NCBI RefSeq assembly: GCF_030581005.1
Contig: NZ_JAUQSX010000004.1
Span: forward strand, 1-64,000
Direction: 5' to 3'
From: Hymenobacter mellowenesis
Lineage (GTDB): Bacteria; Bacteroidota; Bacteroidia; Cytophagales; Hymenobacteraceae
Length of the DNA stretch: 64,000 nt
The position numbers and the translations under genes are program-made. The stretch's first letter is position 1, and each line of letters starts with the position of its first letter. The notes under the pieces are model-generated. The model ran no database searches and had not been told where the DNA came from. It saw only the letters and a program-made list of their open reading frames with translations. This document shows positions 11,210-19,996 of the stretch, one piece after another.

Positions 11210-11236
11210 GTAGCGCGAGCTTTCAGTTCGCGCTAC
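11210..11236. repeat. Short palindrome (GTAGCGCGA arms)
   Basis: Nine-base arms GTAGCGCGA and TCGCGCTAC flank a 9-nt loop, starting 5 bp after the stop of the giant gene and just before its terminator. It resembles a small dispersed element rather than a terminator. Confidence 0.5.
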
Positions 11237-11238
11237 TG

Positions 11239-11273
11239 AAAAAGCCCCGGCCAGCTTGGCCGGGGCTTTTTTT
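11239..11273 (+). terminator. Terminator of the giant T9SS gene
   Basis: A perfect 10-bp stem GCCCCGGCCA/TGGCCGGGGC is preceded by five A and followed by seven T, 34 bp after the stop. The arrangement could work in both directions. Confidence 0.88.
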
Positions 11274-11325
11274 ATGTGCCAGGCGGCGTAGCAGGACCGC
11301 CGCAAAGGCTTCCTGAGCTTCGCCG

Positions 11326-11333
11326 TAGCTTTG
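11326..11333 (+). promoter_or_regulatory. Putative -7 box (TAGCTTTG) directly before a start codon
   Basis: An exact TAnnTTTG match ends 4 bp before ATG 11338. If it is used, transcription would begin at or very near the A of the ATG, giving a leaderless mRNA. No clear -33 element was seen. Confidence 0.4.
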
Positions 11334-11337
11334 CGCC

Positions 11338-11931
11338 ATGTCCGTTTTCCAGACGTATCTGCAGCTCGGCTTTCTGCACATCTGCACGCCACGGGCGGCC
11401 GACCACCTCACGTTCCTGCTGGCGCTGTGCGCGCCCTACGTGCTGAACGACTGGCGGCGGGTGCTGGCCCTGGTCACGAGCTTCACGGTGGGGCACTCGC
11501 TCACGCTGGCGCTGGCCACGCTGGGCGTGGTGAGCTTTAAGTCGGCCTTTATTGAGGCCCTGATTCCGGTTACCATCATCATAACCGCGCTGCTGAACAT
11601 GCGCGGCGCGGGGCGGCTCATTACCCGGCGCGCGCCCATGTTTGCGGCCGCGCCCAATGCGCTGGCGCTGGGCTTTGGCCTGATTCACGGGCTGGGGTTT
11701 TCCAGCTACCTGCGAGGGCTGCTGGGCGCCACCAGCCGGCCCGTGGAGGAGCTGTTCGCTTTCAACGTGGGCGTGGAACTAGGCCAGATTCTGATTGTAA
11801 GCGCCATTCTGCTGCTGGGGGCAGTGCTGCTGGGCAGCCTGCTCGTGGCTCGGCGCGACTGGCTGCTGACCACTAGCGGTGCGGCGCTGGGTATTGCCAC
11901 AGTGCTGCTGGTGCAGCAGCTGTGGCCGTAG
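11338..11931 (+). CDS. HupE/UreJ-like membrane protein
   Basis: The 197-residue product is strongly hydrophobic with about five to six membrane helices. It begins with the family-like segment GFLHICTPRAADHLTFLLALC and has a central histidine motif GLIHGLGFSS. HupE/UreJ proteins are small inner-membrane proteins linked to nickel or cobalt uptake in hydrogenase and urease operons. No hydrogenase or urease gene is near, so the substrate here is unknown. The gene is co-directional with the M1 peptidase that follows, but a palindromic repeat lies between them. A promoter-like box lies almost on the start codon. Confidence 0.75.
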   Translation: MSVFQTYLQLGFLHICTPRAADHLTFLLALCAPYVLNDWRRVLALVTSFTVGHSLTLALATLGVVSFKSAFIEALIPVTIIITALLNMRGAGRLITRRAPMFAAAPNALALGFGLIHGLGFSSYLRGLLGATSRPVEELFAFNVGVELGQILIVSAILLLGAVLLGSLLVARRDWLLTTSGAALGIATVLLVQQLWP

Positions 11932-11954
11932 GGGAGGAGGGGCATTGGAAAGAA

Positions 11955-12064
11955 GAACGGTCATGCTGAGCGCAGCAGAAGCATCTCTACCGCAATAGTA
12001 AATTCAAGCGAATGGATTGCGTTGCGCGGTAGAGATGCTTCGGCTGCGCTCAGCATAACCGTTC
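11955..12064. repeat. Dispersed palindromic element, type A
   Basis: Imperfect inverted repeat of about 110 bp. The left arm reads GAACGGTCATGCTGAGCGCA and continues GCAGAAGCATCTCTACCGC; the right arm is its near complement. Member of the family also at 22567, 30336 and 40039 (type A) and 46046, 52491, 56113 and 60818 (type B). No open frame of interest inside. Confidence 0.85.
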
Positions 12065-12166
12065 ATTGTCCAGCCTGCCGTTTCATCTGTACTGCCGCAA
12101 CCCTGGCGTAACTTTAGCGACTTTCTCAGCTTTCGCTTTTTCTGATTTTCCACTAACGCTTTATCC

Positions 12167-14530
12167 ATGCGTCGTTTTCTATTAGCCGGGCTGGTACTGG
12201 CGGTGGCGGGCCAACTCCCGGCCGCCGCCCAAACCACCAATTCGGGCACCGACAAATTCGCGCAGCTCGAAACGATGCTGCCCACGCCCAACTCCTACCG
12301 CACCGCCAGCGGCGCGCCCGGCCCCGACTACTGGCAGCAGCGCGCCGACTACGACATCAAAGTCACCCTCGACGATGCCAAGCAGGCCATCACCGGCCGC
12401 GAAACCATCACCTACACCAACCTCTCGCCCGACGCGCTGCCCTACCTCTGGGTGCAACTCGACCAGAACATCTTCGACAAAAACTCCATCACGACGGCCA
12501 CGCAGGTGGGCCAGCTGCAGGATAAAATGTCGTTTCAGGGCTTGGAGGGGATGTTGTCGGACTTCGACGGCGGCTTCAAAATCGAGAGCGTGACCGGCAA
12601 GGACGGTAAGGCCCTGCACACCGTGACCAACCACACGATGATGCGTGTGGATTTGCCCGCGCCGCTGCAGCCCCGCCAGTCGGTGTCCTTCAATGTGAAG
12701 TGGCACTACAACATCAACGACCAGTCGAAAATCAACGGCCGCAGCGGCTACGAGTACTTTCCGCAGGACAAGAACTACCTCTACGAAATCGCGCAGTTTT
12801 ACCCGCGCATGGCCGTGTATTCCGACAACCAAGGCTGGCAGCACAAGCAGTTTCTGGGTAATGGCGAATTCACGCTGCCTTTCGGCGACTATAAGGTGAG
12901 CATCACCGCGCCGGCCGACCACGTGGTGGGCGCCACCGGCACGCTGCAAAACGCGGCGCAGGTGCTCAGCGCTACGCAAATGAAGCGCTGGGAGCAGGCC
13001 AAAACTGCTACCAAGCCCGTGCTCATGGTGAACCAGGACGAAGCCGTGAAGGCTGAGGCCGGCCGCGCCACCGGCACCAAAACCTGGACCTACGTGGCCC
13101 GCAACGTGCGCGACTTCGCCTGGGCTAGTTCGCGCAAGTTCATCTGGGACGCCATGCAGATTAAGCAGGACGGCAAGCCCGTGATGTGCATGAGCTACTA
13201 CCCTAAGGAGGGCAACCCGCTGTGGGGCCAGTACTCGACGCAGGTGGTGGCCCACACCATCAAAACCTACTCGAAATTCACGATTCCCTACGCCTACCCC
13301 GTGGCCATTTCGGTGCACGGCCCAGTGGGCGGCATGGAGTATCCGATGCTGTGCTTCAACGGCGGCCGGCCCCAGAAGGACGGTACGTACTCGGCGCAGG
13401 TGAAATACGGGATGATTTCGGTGATTATCCACGAAGTGGGCCACAATTTCTTCCCCATGATTATCAACTCCGACGAGCGGCAGTGGAGCTGGATGGATGA
13501 AGGCCTGAACTCCTTCGTGCAGTTCCTGACCGAGCAGGAGTGGGAGCGCAACTACCCCAGCCGCCGCGGCGAGCCCCGCAACATCGCGGCCTACATGGCC
13601 ATGGACGCCAGCCTGCAATCGCCGATTATGATTAACTCGGAATCGGCCCTGCAGTTCGGCAACAACGCCTACGGCAAGCCCGCCACGGCCCTCAACATCC
13701 TGCGCGAAACGGTGATGGGCCGCGAGCTGTTCGACTACGCCTTCAAAACCTACGCCCAGCGCTGGGCCTACAAGCACCCCACGCCGGCCGACTTCTTCCG
13801 CACCATGGAAGACGCCTCGGCCGTGGACCTCGACTGGTTCTGGCGCGGCTGGTTCTACACCACCGAGCACACCGATATGGCCCTCGAATCGGTGAAGTCC
13901 TACAACGCCAGCACCCTCAACCCGCAGGTGGAAAATGCCCGCCTGCAGCAGCAGCGCGCCGCCGCGCCGCAGTCCATCACAGCCCAGCGCAATGCCCAGG
14001 ACATCCCCAAAACCCTAGTGGACGAGAAGCCTGAGCTCAAGGACTTCTACAACAGCTACGACCCGCTGGCCGTGACGCCCGCTGACCAGCAGCGCTACAC
14101 CGCGATGCTCAGCAGCCTCACGCCCGAGCAGCAGCAGCGCCTCAACGACTCGCAGACTAACTTCTACGAGCTGAGCTTCCGCAACGTGGGCGGCTTAGTG
14201 ATGCCCATCGTGCTGCAAATGACCTACGCCGACAACTCGCAGGAAATCCAGACCATCCCGGCCGAAATCTGGCGCAAAAACAACGCCCAGGTCACCAAAG
14301 TCGTCGTGACCAAAAAGCCCGTCATCAGCTTCGTCATCGACCCCTTTCAGCAAACGGCCGACACGGACTTGAGCAACAACGCCTTCCCGCGCCAGCCCGC
14401 CGCCTCGCGCTTCGAGCTATTTGAGCAGCAGCGCCCGCAAACCCCGCCCAATCCCATGCAGCAGCAAACCAGCCGCACCACCAGCCCTATGCAGAAGCTG
14501 GAGCAGAAGCCAGTGGGCAGCGGGCAGTAG
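12167..14530 (+). CDS. Secreted M1 family metallopeptidase
   Basis: The 787-residue product is a gluzincin-type zinc peptidase. A signal peptide (MRRFLLAGLVLAVAGQLPAAAQ) leads into the M1 N-terminal beta-saddle at about residues 60-260. The catalytic domain has HEVGH at 422-426 and the third zinc ligand Glu445 in WMDEGLNSF, exactly HExxH-x18-E. The C-terminal part is Gln-rich and of low complexity. It should act outside the inner membrane on peptides; its exact specificity cannot be read. No GAMEN motif is obvious in its usual place (PVGGMEYPM replaces it), as in other Bacteroidota M1 relatives. A terminator lies about 80 bp past the stop. Confidence 0.92.
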   Translation: MRRFLLAGLVLAVAGQLPAAAQTTNSGTDKFAQLETMLPTPNSYRTASGAPGPDYWQQRADYDIKVTLDDAKQAITGRETITYTNLSPDALPYLWVQLDQNIFDKNSITTATQVGQLQDKMSFQGLEGMLSDFDGGFKIESVTGKDGKALHTVTNHTMMRVDLPAPLQPRQSVSFNVKWHYNINDQSKINGRSGYEYFPQDKNYLYEIAQFYPRMAVYSDNQGWQHKQFLGNGEFTLPFGDYKVSITAPADHVVGATGTLQNAAQVLSATQMKRWEQAKTATKPVLMVNQDEAVKAEAGRATGTKTWTYVARNVRDFAWASSRKFIWDAMQIKQDGKPVMCMSYYPKEGNPLWGQYSTQVVAHTIKTYSKFTIPYAYPVAISVHGPVGGMEYPMLCFNGGRPQKDGTYSAQVKYGMISVIIHEVGHNFFPMIINSDERQWSWMDEGLNSFVQFLTEQEWERNYPSRRGEPRNIAAYMAMDASLQSPIMINSESALQFGNNAYGKPATALNILRETVMGRELFDYAFKTYAQRWAYKHPTPADFFRTMEDASAVDLDWFWRGWFYTTEHTDMALESVKSYNASTLNPQVENARLQQQRAAAPQSITAQRNAQDIPKTLVDEKPELKDFYNSYDPLAVTPADQQRYTAMLSSLTPEQQQRLNDSQTNFYELSFRNVGGLVMPIVLQMTYADNSQEIQTIPAEIWRKNNAQVTKVVVTKKPVISFVIDPFQQTADTDLSNNAFPRQPAASRFELFEQQRPQTPPNPMQQQTSRTTSPMQKLEQKPVGSGQ

Positions 14531-14609
14531 AACATAACCTTGCATCCCAACCACCTCCCTGCAGAGAGGGAGAGCCACGGTAGAGTATTGGCATTTGCCG
14601 GTTAAAGCC

Positions 14610-14643
14610 AAAAAAGCCTTCGCTACACAGCGAAGGCTTTTTT
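14610..14643. terminator. Bidirectional terminator between convergent genes
   Basis: The 10-bp stem AGCCTTCGCT/AGCGAAGGCT is flanked by six A and six T, so it can end transcription of both the M1 peptidase gene and the convergent cytochrome gene. Confidence 0.85.
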
Positions 14644-14656
14644 GTGTGCTTTGATA

Positions 14657-14713
14657 GACTCCCCCTCTCCGCAGGCTTAGCGCTTCAAGCGAACCGGGGG
14701 CCTGGGGGTGAGG
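14657..14713. repeat. CTCACCCCC-type repeat touching a stop codon
   Basis: The segment runs from CTCCCCCTCTCCGCAGG through GGGGGCCTGGGGGTGAGG and ends on the base before the stop codon of the 14714-15367 gene. It resembles the CTCACCCCCTGACCCCCTCTCC elements at 50043-50206 and 54276-54379. Confidence 0.55.
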
Positions 14714-15367
14714 TTACGCCTTTTTCGCCTCGCCGCCCACCATACGCGAAATCAGCCCGTGGTCTTCTTTCATTTCGGCCCACACCACGCCCACTACGTG
14801 CAGGAGGATGAAGCCGATAATGAGGTACATCGTCACGTTGTGAATTTCCTCGGCGGTGTGGTGAATGCCTTTCAGCCACGACACGTCCTCAAACACCAGA
14901 ATCAGCCCAGTACACACCATGATGGTGATGAAAAGATAGAACAGCGCATAGGTAGTTTTGGCAAATAGAATCTTGCCGGCCTTGCTTTTATCGGCGGGCG
15001 GGGCCAGGCGGTAGCGGCGCAGGATTTCCATGAGCCGGTCCGAGAAGCGCAGCTCCGACGGCCCCGTGAGCTGCAAGCCCAGCCGGAGCACCCACAGCGC
15101 CACCAGCGCCCAGCCGAAGTAGATGTGCCAGGCCCAAATCCGCTCGCTGATGATGTGGGCCAACTCCCGTGCCTGCGGCACCGACACCTCCTTGCCCGAA
15201 GATTGCAGCTCCGGCACCGCCGTTTTGGCCTTCACAATCACCTTCTGAAACAGAATGGTCATCAGCTGAAGGCTGATAAGCAGCGCATTGGCCCAGTGCC
15301 AGAACCGCAGCGTGCCGCGGTAGTCTTTGGTGGGTACTTCGACGGCGGGGGCAATGCTCGTGTTCAT
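14714..15367 (-). CDS. Cytochrome b561-like dihaem membrane protein
   Basis: The 217-residue product has four predicted membrane helices. Candidate haem ligands are His24 (FWHWAN), His81 (WHIYFGWAL), His176 and His190 (ILLHVVGVVW), the usual pattern of the cytochrome b561/hydrogenase-type b subunit. Such proteins pass electrons between quinol and a periplasmic or membrane partner. No hydrogenase or periplasmic partner gene is adjacent. It begins 24 bp after the stop of the aminotransferase gene on the same strand, so the two are probably co-transcribed, although no functional link is evident. Confidence 0.82.
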   Translation of the reverse strand: MNTSIAPAVEVPTKDYRGTLRFWHWANALLISLQLMTILFQKVIVKAKTAVPELQSSGKEVSVPQARELAHIISERIWAWHIYFGWALVALWVLRLGLQLTGPSELRFSDRLMEILRRYRLAPPADKSKAGKILFAKTTYALFYLFITIMVCTGLILVFEDVSWLKGIHHTAEEIHNVTMYLIIGFILLHVVGVVWAEMKEDHGLISRMVGGEAKKA

Positions 15368-15391
15368 TCGGAATTAAAAACAGATTAAAAA

Positions 15392-16630
15392 CTAAGTGGC
15401 AGTGGCAGCTTCTACGAAGGCGGCGGACGCTGGTTCGGCGCGGCCCGGGTATTCGAGCAACGCCTGCTCCAGGCAGTCGAAGGCTGCCGCCAAATCCGTC
15501 CGATTAATGACGTAGGCCAGGCGCACTTCCTGCCGGCCCAGGCCCGGCGTCTGGTAGAAGCCGTTGGCAGGCGAGAGCATCAGCGTCTGATTATCAAGGG
15601 TGAATTCTTCCAGCAGCCATTGGCCGAACTTCTCGGCATCATCCACGGGCAGGCGGGCTACCACGTAGAAGGCGCCGCCGGGCACGGGGCAGGTCACGCC
15701 GGGCATGGCGCGCAGGCGGGCCACGGTGAGGTCGCGCCGGGCCTGGTACTCGGCGCGGGTGCCGTCGAAGTAGGAAGCGGGGAGGTCGGCGGCGGCTTCG
15801 GCGGCCAGCATTTCGAGTACCGGCGGGCAGATGCGCATCTGCCCGAAGTGGAAGGCCGCCAGCCACACGTCGGGGTTGCGCGTGACGAGGGCGCCCACCC
15901 GCGCCCCGCAGGCGCTGTAGCGCTTCGAGATGGTGTCGAGCATCACCACGTGCTTTTCGCCGCCGGCCAGGCTCAGGGCGCTGGTAGCCTGGGCGCCGTC
16001 GTAGCAGTATTCGCGGTAGGCTTCGTCGGAAAGCAGGTACAAATCATGCTGCTTGCACAGGCCCAGCAGCGCCTCCAGCTCGTCGCGCCGGTACACGTAG
16101 CCCGTCGGGTTGCTGGGGTTGCAGATGAGGATGGCGCGAGTGCGGGGTGTAATTACCGCCTCAAAATCGGCCAGCGGCGGCAGGGCAAAGCCGTCCTCGA
16201 TGTGGGCCGTGACGGCCACGATATGCACGCCGGCCGCAATGGCAAAGGCGGTGTAGGTGCCATAGAACGGCTCGGCCACAATCACCTCATCGCCGGGGTT
16301 GAGGCAGGTGAGCAGGGCGAAGTGAATGGCCTCGCTGCCCGCCGTGGTCACCATGATATCCTCAAACCGGGCCGGGATGCCGGCGCGCTGGTAGTAGCTT
16401 TCCAGCTTGCGGCGGTAGCTATCGGTGCCCGCGCCGGGCGCGTAGCCCAGCACCTGCACGTCGGCGTGGCGCACGGCGTCGAGCATTTCGGGCGGCGTCA
16501 GCACGTCGGGCTGGCCAATGTTCAAGGGGTAGACAATCTTGCCCTGCTGGCGGGCGGCTTCGGCAAACGGCAGCAGCTTGCGAAACGGCGAAACGGGCAT
16601 ATCCTGCCCGCGCTTGGATACTTCTGGCAT
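15392..16630 (-). CDS. Pyridoxal phosphate-dependent aminotransferase (class I/II)
   Basis: The 412-residue product is a fold-type I aminotransferase of the aspartate aminotransferase family. Visible motifs are LNIGQPDV near the N-terminus, the cofactor-binding CNPSNPTGYVY and LLSDEAYREY. The Schiff-base lysine lies in DTISKRYSACGARVG at Lys236, and the substrate carboxylate-binding Arg lies in EVRLAYV near the C-terminus. Substrate specificity cannot be assigned; aspartate, aromatic or branched amino acids are all possible. It is the first gene of a likely two-gene unit with the cytochrome b561-like gene. Confidence 0.92.
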   Translation of the reverse strand: MPEVSKRGQDMPVSPFRKLLPFAEAARQQGKIVYPLNIGQPDVLTPPEMLDAVRHADVQVLGYAPGAGTDSYRRKLESYYQRAGIPARFEDIMVTTAGSEAIHFALLTCLNPGDEVIVAEPFYGTYTAFAIAAGVHIVAVTAHIEDGFALPPLADFEAVITPRTRAILICNPSNPTGYVYRRDELEALLGLCKQHDLYLLSDEAYREYCYDGAQATSALSLAGGEKHVVMLDTISKRYSACGARVGALVTRNPDVWLAAFHFGQMRICPPVLEMLAAEAAADLPASYFDGTRAEYQARRDLTVARLRAMPGVTCPVPGGAFYVVARLPVDDAEKFGQWLLEEFTLDNQTLMLSPANGFYQTPGLGRQEVRLAYVINRTDLAAAFDCLEQALLEYPGRAEPASAAFVEAATAT

Positions 16631-16709
16631 ACAATCAATTTAAACCCCTGGCCCGCCCGGCCGCAGCCGCCGAACCCCACTATCGGCTAATATAGCGGCC
16701 ACCGGCCAC

Positions 16710-17735
16710 CTACAAGCACTTCTTATACAGATTATACAGAATCCGGTTATCGGCCTCCGTCAGCGGCCCGCCCACGTTCTGCTGAATGAAATGCAGCTTG
16801 AACGCCCGAATGGCCGCCGGCAAATCCTTGGTGTCGTAGCCAATAATGCGCAATGCATCTTTGGGATTGAAGGTGATAATCGGGCTATTGAGGCGCGCCA
16901 GCTGGGCGTCAACTTTGGTGCTGTCGGTGGGCACGGTGGGCGCCGCCGGGTCGGCTTCGGGTAGCGTCACGGTCGGGTTCAGCAGGCGGCTAGCCAGCGC
17001 CGCCGCGCTGTCGGCCACGAAGGGGCTGGGCAGCGGCCCGGCATCGTACCACAGGCCAAAGCCGTTGTCGGCCAGCCGCTTCCAGGGGAAGAGGCGGCTG
17101 GGGTCGTTCTTGCGGGTGGGGGCGATGTCGGCGTGGCCGATGAAATTGGCGGTGGGGATGCCGTAGGTTCTTTTCAACCCGCTCAGCACGCGCAACAGGC
17201 TGGCCACCTGCGGCTCCGAAAATGGCTCGGTGCCGTTGTTGTCCAGCTCGATGCCGATGGAGGAGGAGTTGATGTCTGTGGTGTTGCCCCACTTGGCCGC
17301 GCCGCCGTGCCAGGCGCGCAGGTAGTCGTTCAGCATGTGAAACACGCGGCCGTCGCGCCCAATCACGTAGTGCGCGCTCACCTGCGTGCGCGGTAGCGTG
17401 AAGGTCTTGAGCGTCTGGGCCGTGGAGTCCTGCGCCGTGTGGTGGATGATGACGTAGTTGGGTTTGCGCAGGTTGAAATTGGTAGTACCCACCCAGTAGG
17501 CTCCCTGCAGCAGGCTGTCGGCGCCGGGCGTGGGCACGGGAGTCGCGCGCAGAGCCTTGGCGTAGGCCTTGACCTGCGTTTTGTAGGACTTGTTGGTGGC
17601 GGCGTAGGGGTTGCGCTGGGCGGCGCAGGCGGCCAGCAGTGCGGCTACTAAAAGCAGGCTGGTTTTGGGTAGGTATCGCAACGGGGCTGGGGAATTATCT
17701 TCGGTGCTCAATTTACAGTTTTTACTTTCTACCAT
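16710..17735 (-). CDS. N-acetylmuramoyl-L-alanine amidase (AmpD/amidase_2 type) lipoprotein
   Basis: This enzyme cuts the bond between N-acetylmuramate and L-Ala in peptidoglycan. Read from ATG 17735 the product has 341 residues. The amidase_2 domain has zinc ligands in YVIIHHTAQ (His98) and GHADIAPTRKNDP (His201 and Asp211). A hydrophobic stretch followed by LLAAC near residue 37 is a lipobox, so it is probably tethered to a membrane in the periplasm. The ATG leaves only 7 bp to the divergent start at 17743 and a 26-residue n-region. TTG 17681 would give a normal lipoprotein signal (RYLPKTSLLLVAALLAAC) and 61 bp of shared promoter space, so it may be the true start. Confidence 0.88.
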   Translation of the reverse strand: MVESKNCKLSTEDNSPAPLRYLPKTSLLLVAALLAACAAQRNPYAATNKSYKTQVKAYAKALRATPVPTPGADSLLQGAYWVGTTNFNLRKPNYVIIHHTAQDSTAQTLKTFTLPRTQVSAHYVIGRDGRVFHMLNDYLRAWHGGAAKWGNTTDINSSSIGIELDNNGTEPFSEPQVASLLRVLSGLKRTYGIPTANFIGHADIAPTRKNDPSRLFPWKRLADNGFGLWYDAGPLPSPFVADSAAALASRLLNPTVTLPEADPAAPTVPTDSTKVDAQLARLNSPIITFNPKDALRIIGYDTKDLPAAIRAFKLHFIQQNVGGPLTEADNRILYNLYKKCL

Positions 17736-17742
17736 TGGTTTT

Positions 17743-18822
17743 ATGCGCTACCCGCATGCTTCCGCTGCCCCGTTGCTAGCTGCTATCCTGCTGCTGAGCA
17801 GCTGTAAAAAGGAAACGGAAATTATTGTTGAAAAGGAAGTAGTCAAGCAAAGCAGTTGGTCGGAAGTGCCGAGCTTGTATGGCTTGGCGCGCGTGATTCT
17901 GAGTACGGGCAGCAACGGCCAGTCCATCTACTTGCAGCAGCCCCGGGCCTTCACCCGCTTCAACAGCCAAGCAGGACTGAAGGGCCTTGTGACAACGGCC
18001 GGCCCATTCCCGGCCGACGTGGAAGCGCGGCTGCCCATTGGGCGCGACATTTTCGCGTACCCCGACATGGATAGTCTGCTGACCATCGTCCGCAACAACG
18101 ACATCCTTACTTCCCAGTTCTACGTCAGCCTTCGCCGCTTCGACCCCGCCGCCACCCGCTTCAATACCCGGCTGTTCAGCCTGTCGAAGTGCATGGCCAT
18201 CAACAGGAATAATTACCTGCTGGCACCCTACGAAAACACCCGGCCCGACCGCGCCTACACCTTCCTGCTGGCGGCCGTGACGCCGGGCAGCGCGGGAACA
18301 CCCCTCACGGCCAGCACCCGCAAAGTCGTTATCCCGAAGCTGCCTTTTGTCGGCGGCTACCTGCGCAACTTAGAAGCCATTGACGACTATTTCCTGGTGA
18401 ACCTGGGCAGCGACGGCATCTTCAAGATTAAGCAGGACGGCTCCTTCCGGCAGGTTTATGCGTCCGCGTTGGCCGATGCTTTCTACAAGTGGAATAACAC
18501 GGTGTATGCCCCCTTGGAATACAACGAAATGCTGACTTCGACGGATAACGGGGACACTTGGACGCGGTCGACGGGGGTGCCATTGCAATTCGCCCTGGCC
18601 AGTTACTATACCGTGCGCGACAGCCTGGTTTTCACGCACGCGGGCGGCCTCTACACGTTGCGCTGGAACGGTCCCCGCTACACCATGCGCCCGCTAAAGA
18701 ACGACGGGCTGGAGCGCGCCACCATCACCGGCATCGAATACCTGCGCGATACTGTATACGTGGCCACAACCTCGGGCCTATTTGCCCGGCCGGTAAAAAC
18801 CTTTTTTGAGAAGCAGCAATAG
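17743..18822 (+). CDS. Hypothetical lipoprotein, possibly beta-propeller
   Basis: The 359-residue product starts with a lipoprotein signal (AAILLLSSCKKE) and a short charged coiled segment (EIIVEKEVVKQ). The rest is beta-rich with repeated patterns such as YLQQPRAFTRFNSQ and a DNGDTWTRSTGVPLQFAL stretch. The latter resembles the Asp-box/BNR motif of sialidase-like and photosystem-assembly-like propellers. No catalytic set could be picked out, so function is unknown. It is divergent from the amidase gene. A small hairpin follows the stop. Confidence 0.75.
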   Translation: MRYPHASAAPLLAAILLLSSCKKETEIIVEKEVVKQSSWSEVPSLYGLARVILSTGSNGQSIYLQQPRAFTRFNSQAGLKGLVTTAGPFPADVEARLPIGRDIFAYPDMDSLLTIVRNNDILTSQFYVSLRRFDPAATRFNTRLFSLSKCMAINRNNYLLAPYENTRPDRAYTFLLAAVTPGSAGTPLTASTRKVVIPKLPFVGGYLRNLEAIDDYFLVNLGSDGIFKIKQDGSFRQVYASALADAFYKWNNTVYAPLEYNEMLTSTDNGDTWTRSTGVPLQFALASYYTVRDSLVFTHAGGLYTLRWNGPRYTMRPLKNDGLERATITGIEYLRDTVYVATTSGLFARPVKTFFEKQQ

Positions 18823-18840
18823 ACTGCCTCACTCATAAGA

Positions 18841-18872
18841 GAAGCCCCCGTAACTTCCGCTGCGAGGGCTTC
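18841..18872 (+). terminator. Possible terminator after the lipoprotein gene
   Basis: The 8-nt arms of GAAGCCC...GGGCTTC enclose a loop; the U-tract is poor. Loop and arms closely resemble the much stronger hairpin at 19911-19960, suggesting a common origin. Confidence 0.45.
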
Positions 18873-18943
18873 TCCAGGTTTCAAAGCGGAACGCAAGTTT
18901 GGATAGACGCTGCATCTGCGAACCATAGCGCTCCAAACGGGCC

Positions 18944-19738
18944 CTATTGTACTCTGGCCTGACGTGGCCCCAGCACCAGCCCTGCCCAGACCCGCAGCGG
19001 TGCTCGCGCCAAGGCGGCATTGGCCGGGATGAGAGGCGACGAGAAGTCCCAACTGGCAGCGGCTTGCCACCGTAGCTGCCGCCACAGCGGTTTCTGGGTC
19101 ACAATGGCCAGTTGCACATAGTGCTGTGTGGCTGGCAGCGGTTGGACTTCTCCGTTGAGCGTGAGCTGCGTGAATTGCACCTGATTTAGCCTTAGGCTGG
19201 CGCCTATTTCCTGGTTCGGATGCCGCGCATCTTGCCACCACCCGGTAAGCTGAACGAAGCGGGTATTATAGTAGCCCAGCAACTCGGGCACGGGCGTCCA
19301 CCGGGCCTTCCCGCCCGTGGGCAGCCCCAATATGCCAAACCCGCCGCCCGAGTCAGACGACCCAAACTTGCCGTAGCGGTAGCCCCGCGCCCGCCCGCCG
19401 CCCACCGTCGCGCTCAGCCACGTTTGTTTCACGTTGAAGTAGCCGCCAATGCCCACTTCGTATTGTCGATTACGTGCGTAGTTGTTGCTGCTGTCGCGTT
19501 CGACGTTATAAGCATGCAGGCCGCCGCCGGCGAAAACCAAGGTGTGCGGCAGCGGCGATAAAGTGGCCGTGCCCTGCACACCGTAGGGAAATGACCCGTT
19601 CAGCGCCACAGCCCCCTGGCCTGGCTTACGCACGGCCGGCAGCATGTTGAGCAGCGGCTGGTAAAGTGTGCAGCTGCTTGCGCCGGATAACAGCACCAAT
19701 CCTAAGCCTCGGAAGCTGCGGGAGTCGAAGTGTTTCAT
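18944..19738 (-). CDS. Hypothetical outer-membrane-associated lipoprotein
   Basis: Starting at ATG 19738, the 264-residue product has a lipoprotein signal (GLGLVLLSGASSCTLY). Beta-rich sequence follows, with alternating aromatic and Gly residues (GGGLHAYN, YEVGIGGYFNVKQTWLSATVGGGRARGYRYG), as in small outer-membrane beta-barrels. An in-frame start 18 codons upstream would place a second hydrophobic segment before the signal and is less likely. I do not recognise the family, and neighbouring genes give no clue to its role. A TAGCTTTA box about 31 bp upstream is a possible promoter. Confidence 0.7.
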   Translation of the reverse strand: MKHFDSRSFRGLGLVLLSGASSCTLYQPLLNMLPAVRKPGQGAVALNGSFPYGVQGTATLSPLPHTLVFAGGGLHAYNVERDSSNNYARNRQYEVGIGGYFNVKQTWLSATVGGGRARGYRYGKFGSSDSGGGFGILGLPTGGKARWTPVPELLGYYNTRFVQLTGWWQDARHPNQEIGASLRLNQVQFTQLTLNGEVQPLPATQHYVQLAIVTQKPLWRQLRWQAAASWDFSSPLIPANAALARAPLRVWAGLVLGPRQARVQ

Positions 19739-19910
19739 GGCAAGTAGCATAAGGATGAAGAGCGAAAATAAAGCTAGTTGCCTGTCCGGCATGATGCCAG
19801 CTAATATTTGATAAATAAGGACTTTAAAGAATCAATGAGTGGACCGCAAAGTATCTGTTTCGACCAATTCCAAACCGTTTTGTAAAGTTGAAGGACTTTT
19901 GAAATTTACT

Positions 19911-19960
19911 GAAACGAAAGAAGCCCCCGCAACTTTCGTCACGAGGGCTTCTTTCGTTTC
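19911..19960. terminator. Strong hairpin terminator upstream of the rny 3' end
   Basis: A perfect 16-bp stem (GAAACGAAAGAAGCCC with its complement) encloses an 18-nt loop. It lies downstream of the minus-strand rny gene and probably ends that transcript; the T-rich arm gives a partial U-tract. Confidence 0.7.
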
Positions 19961-19996
19961 AGTCAAAAAGGCGCAAGCCGAAGCCCGTGCTACTGC

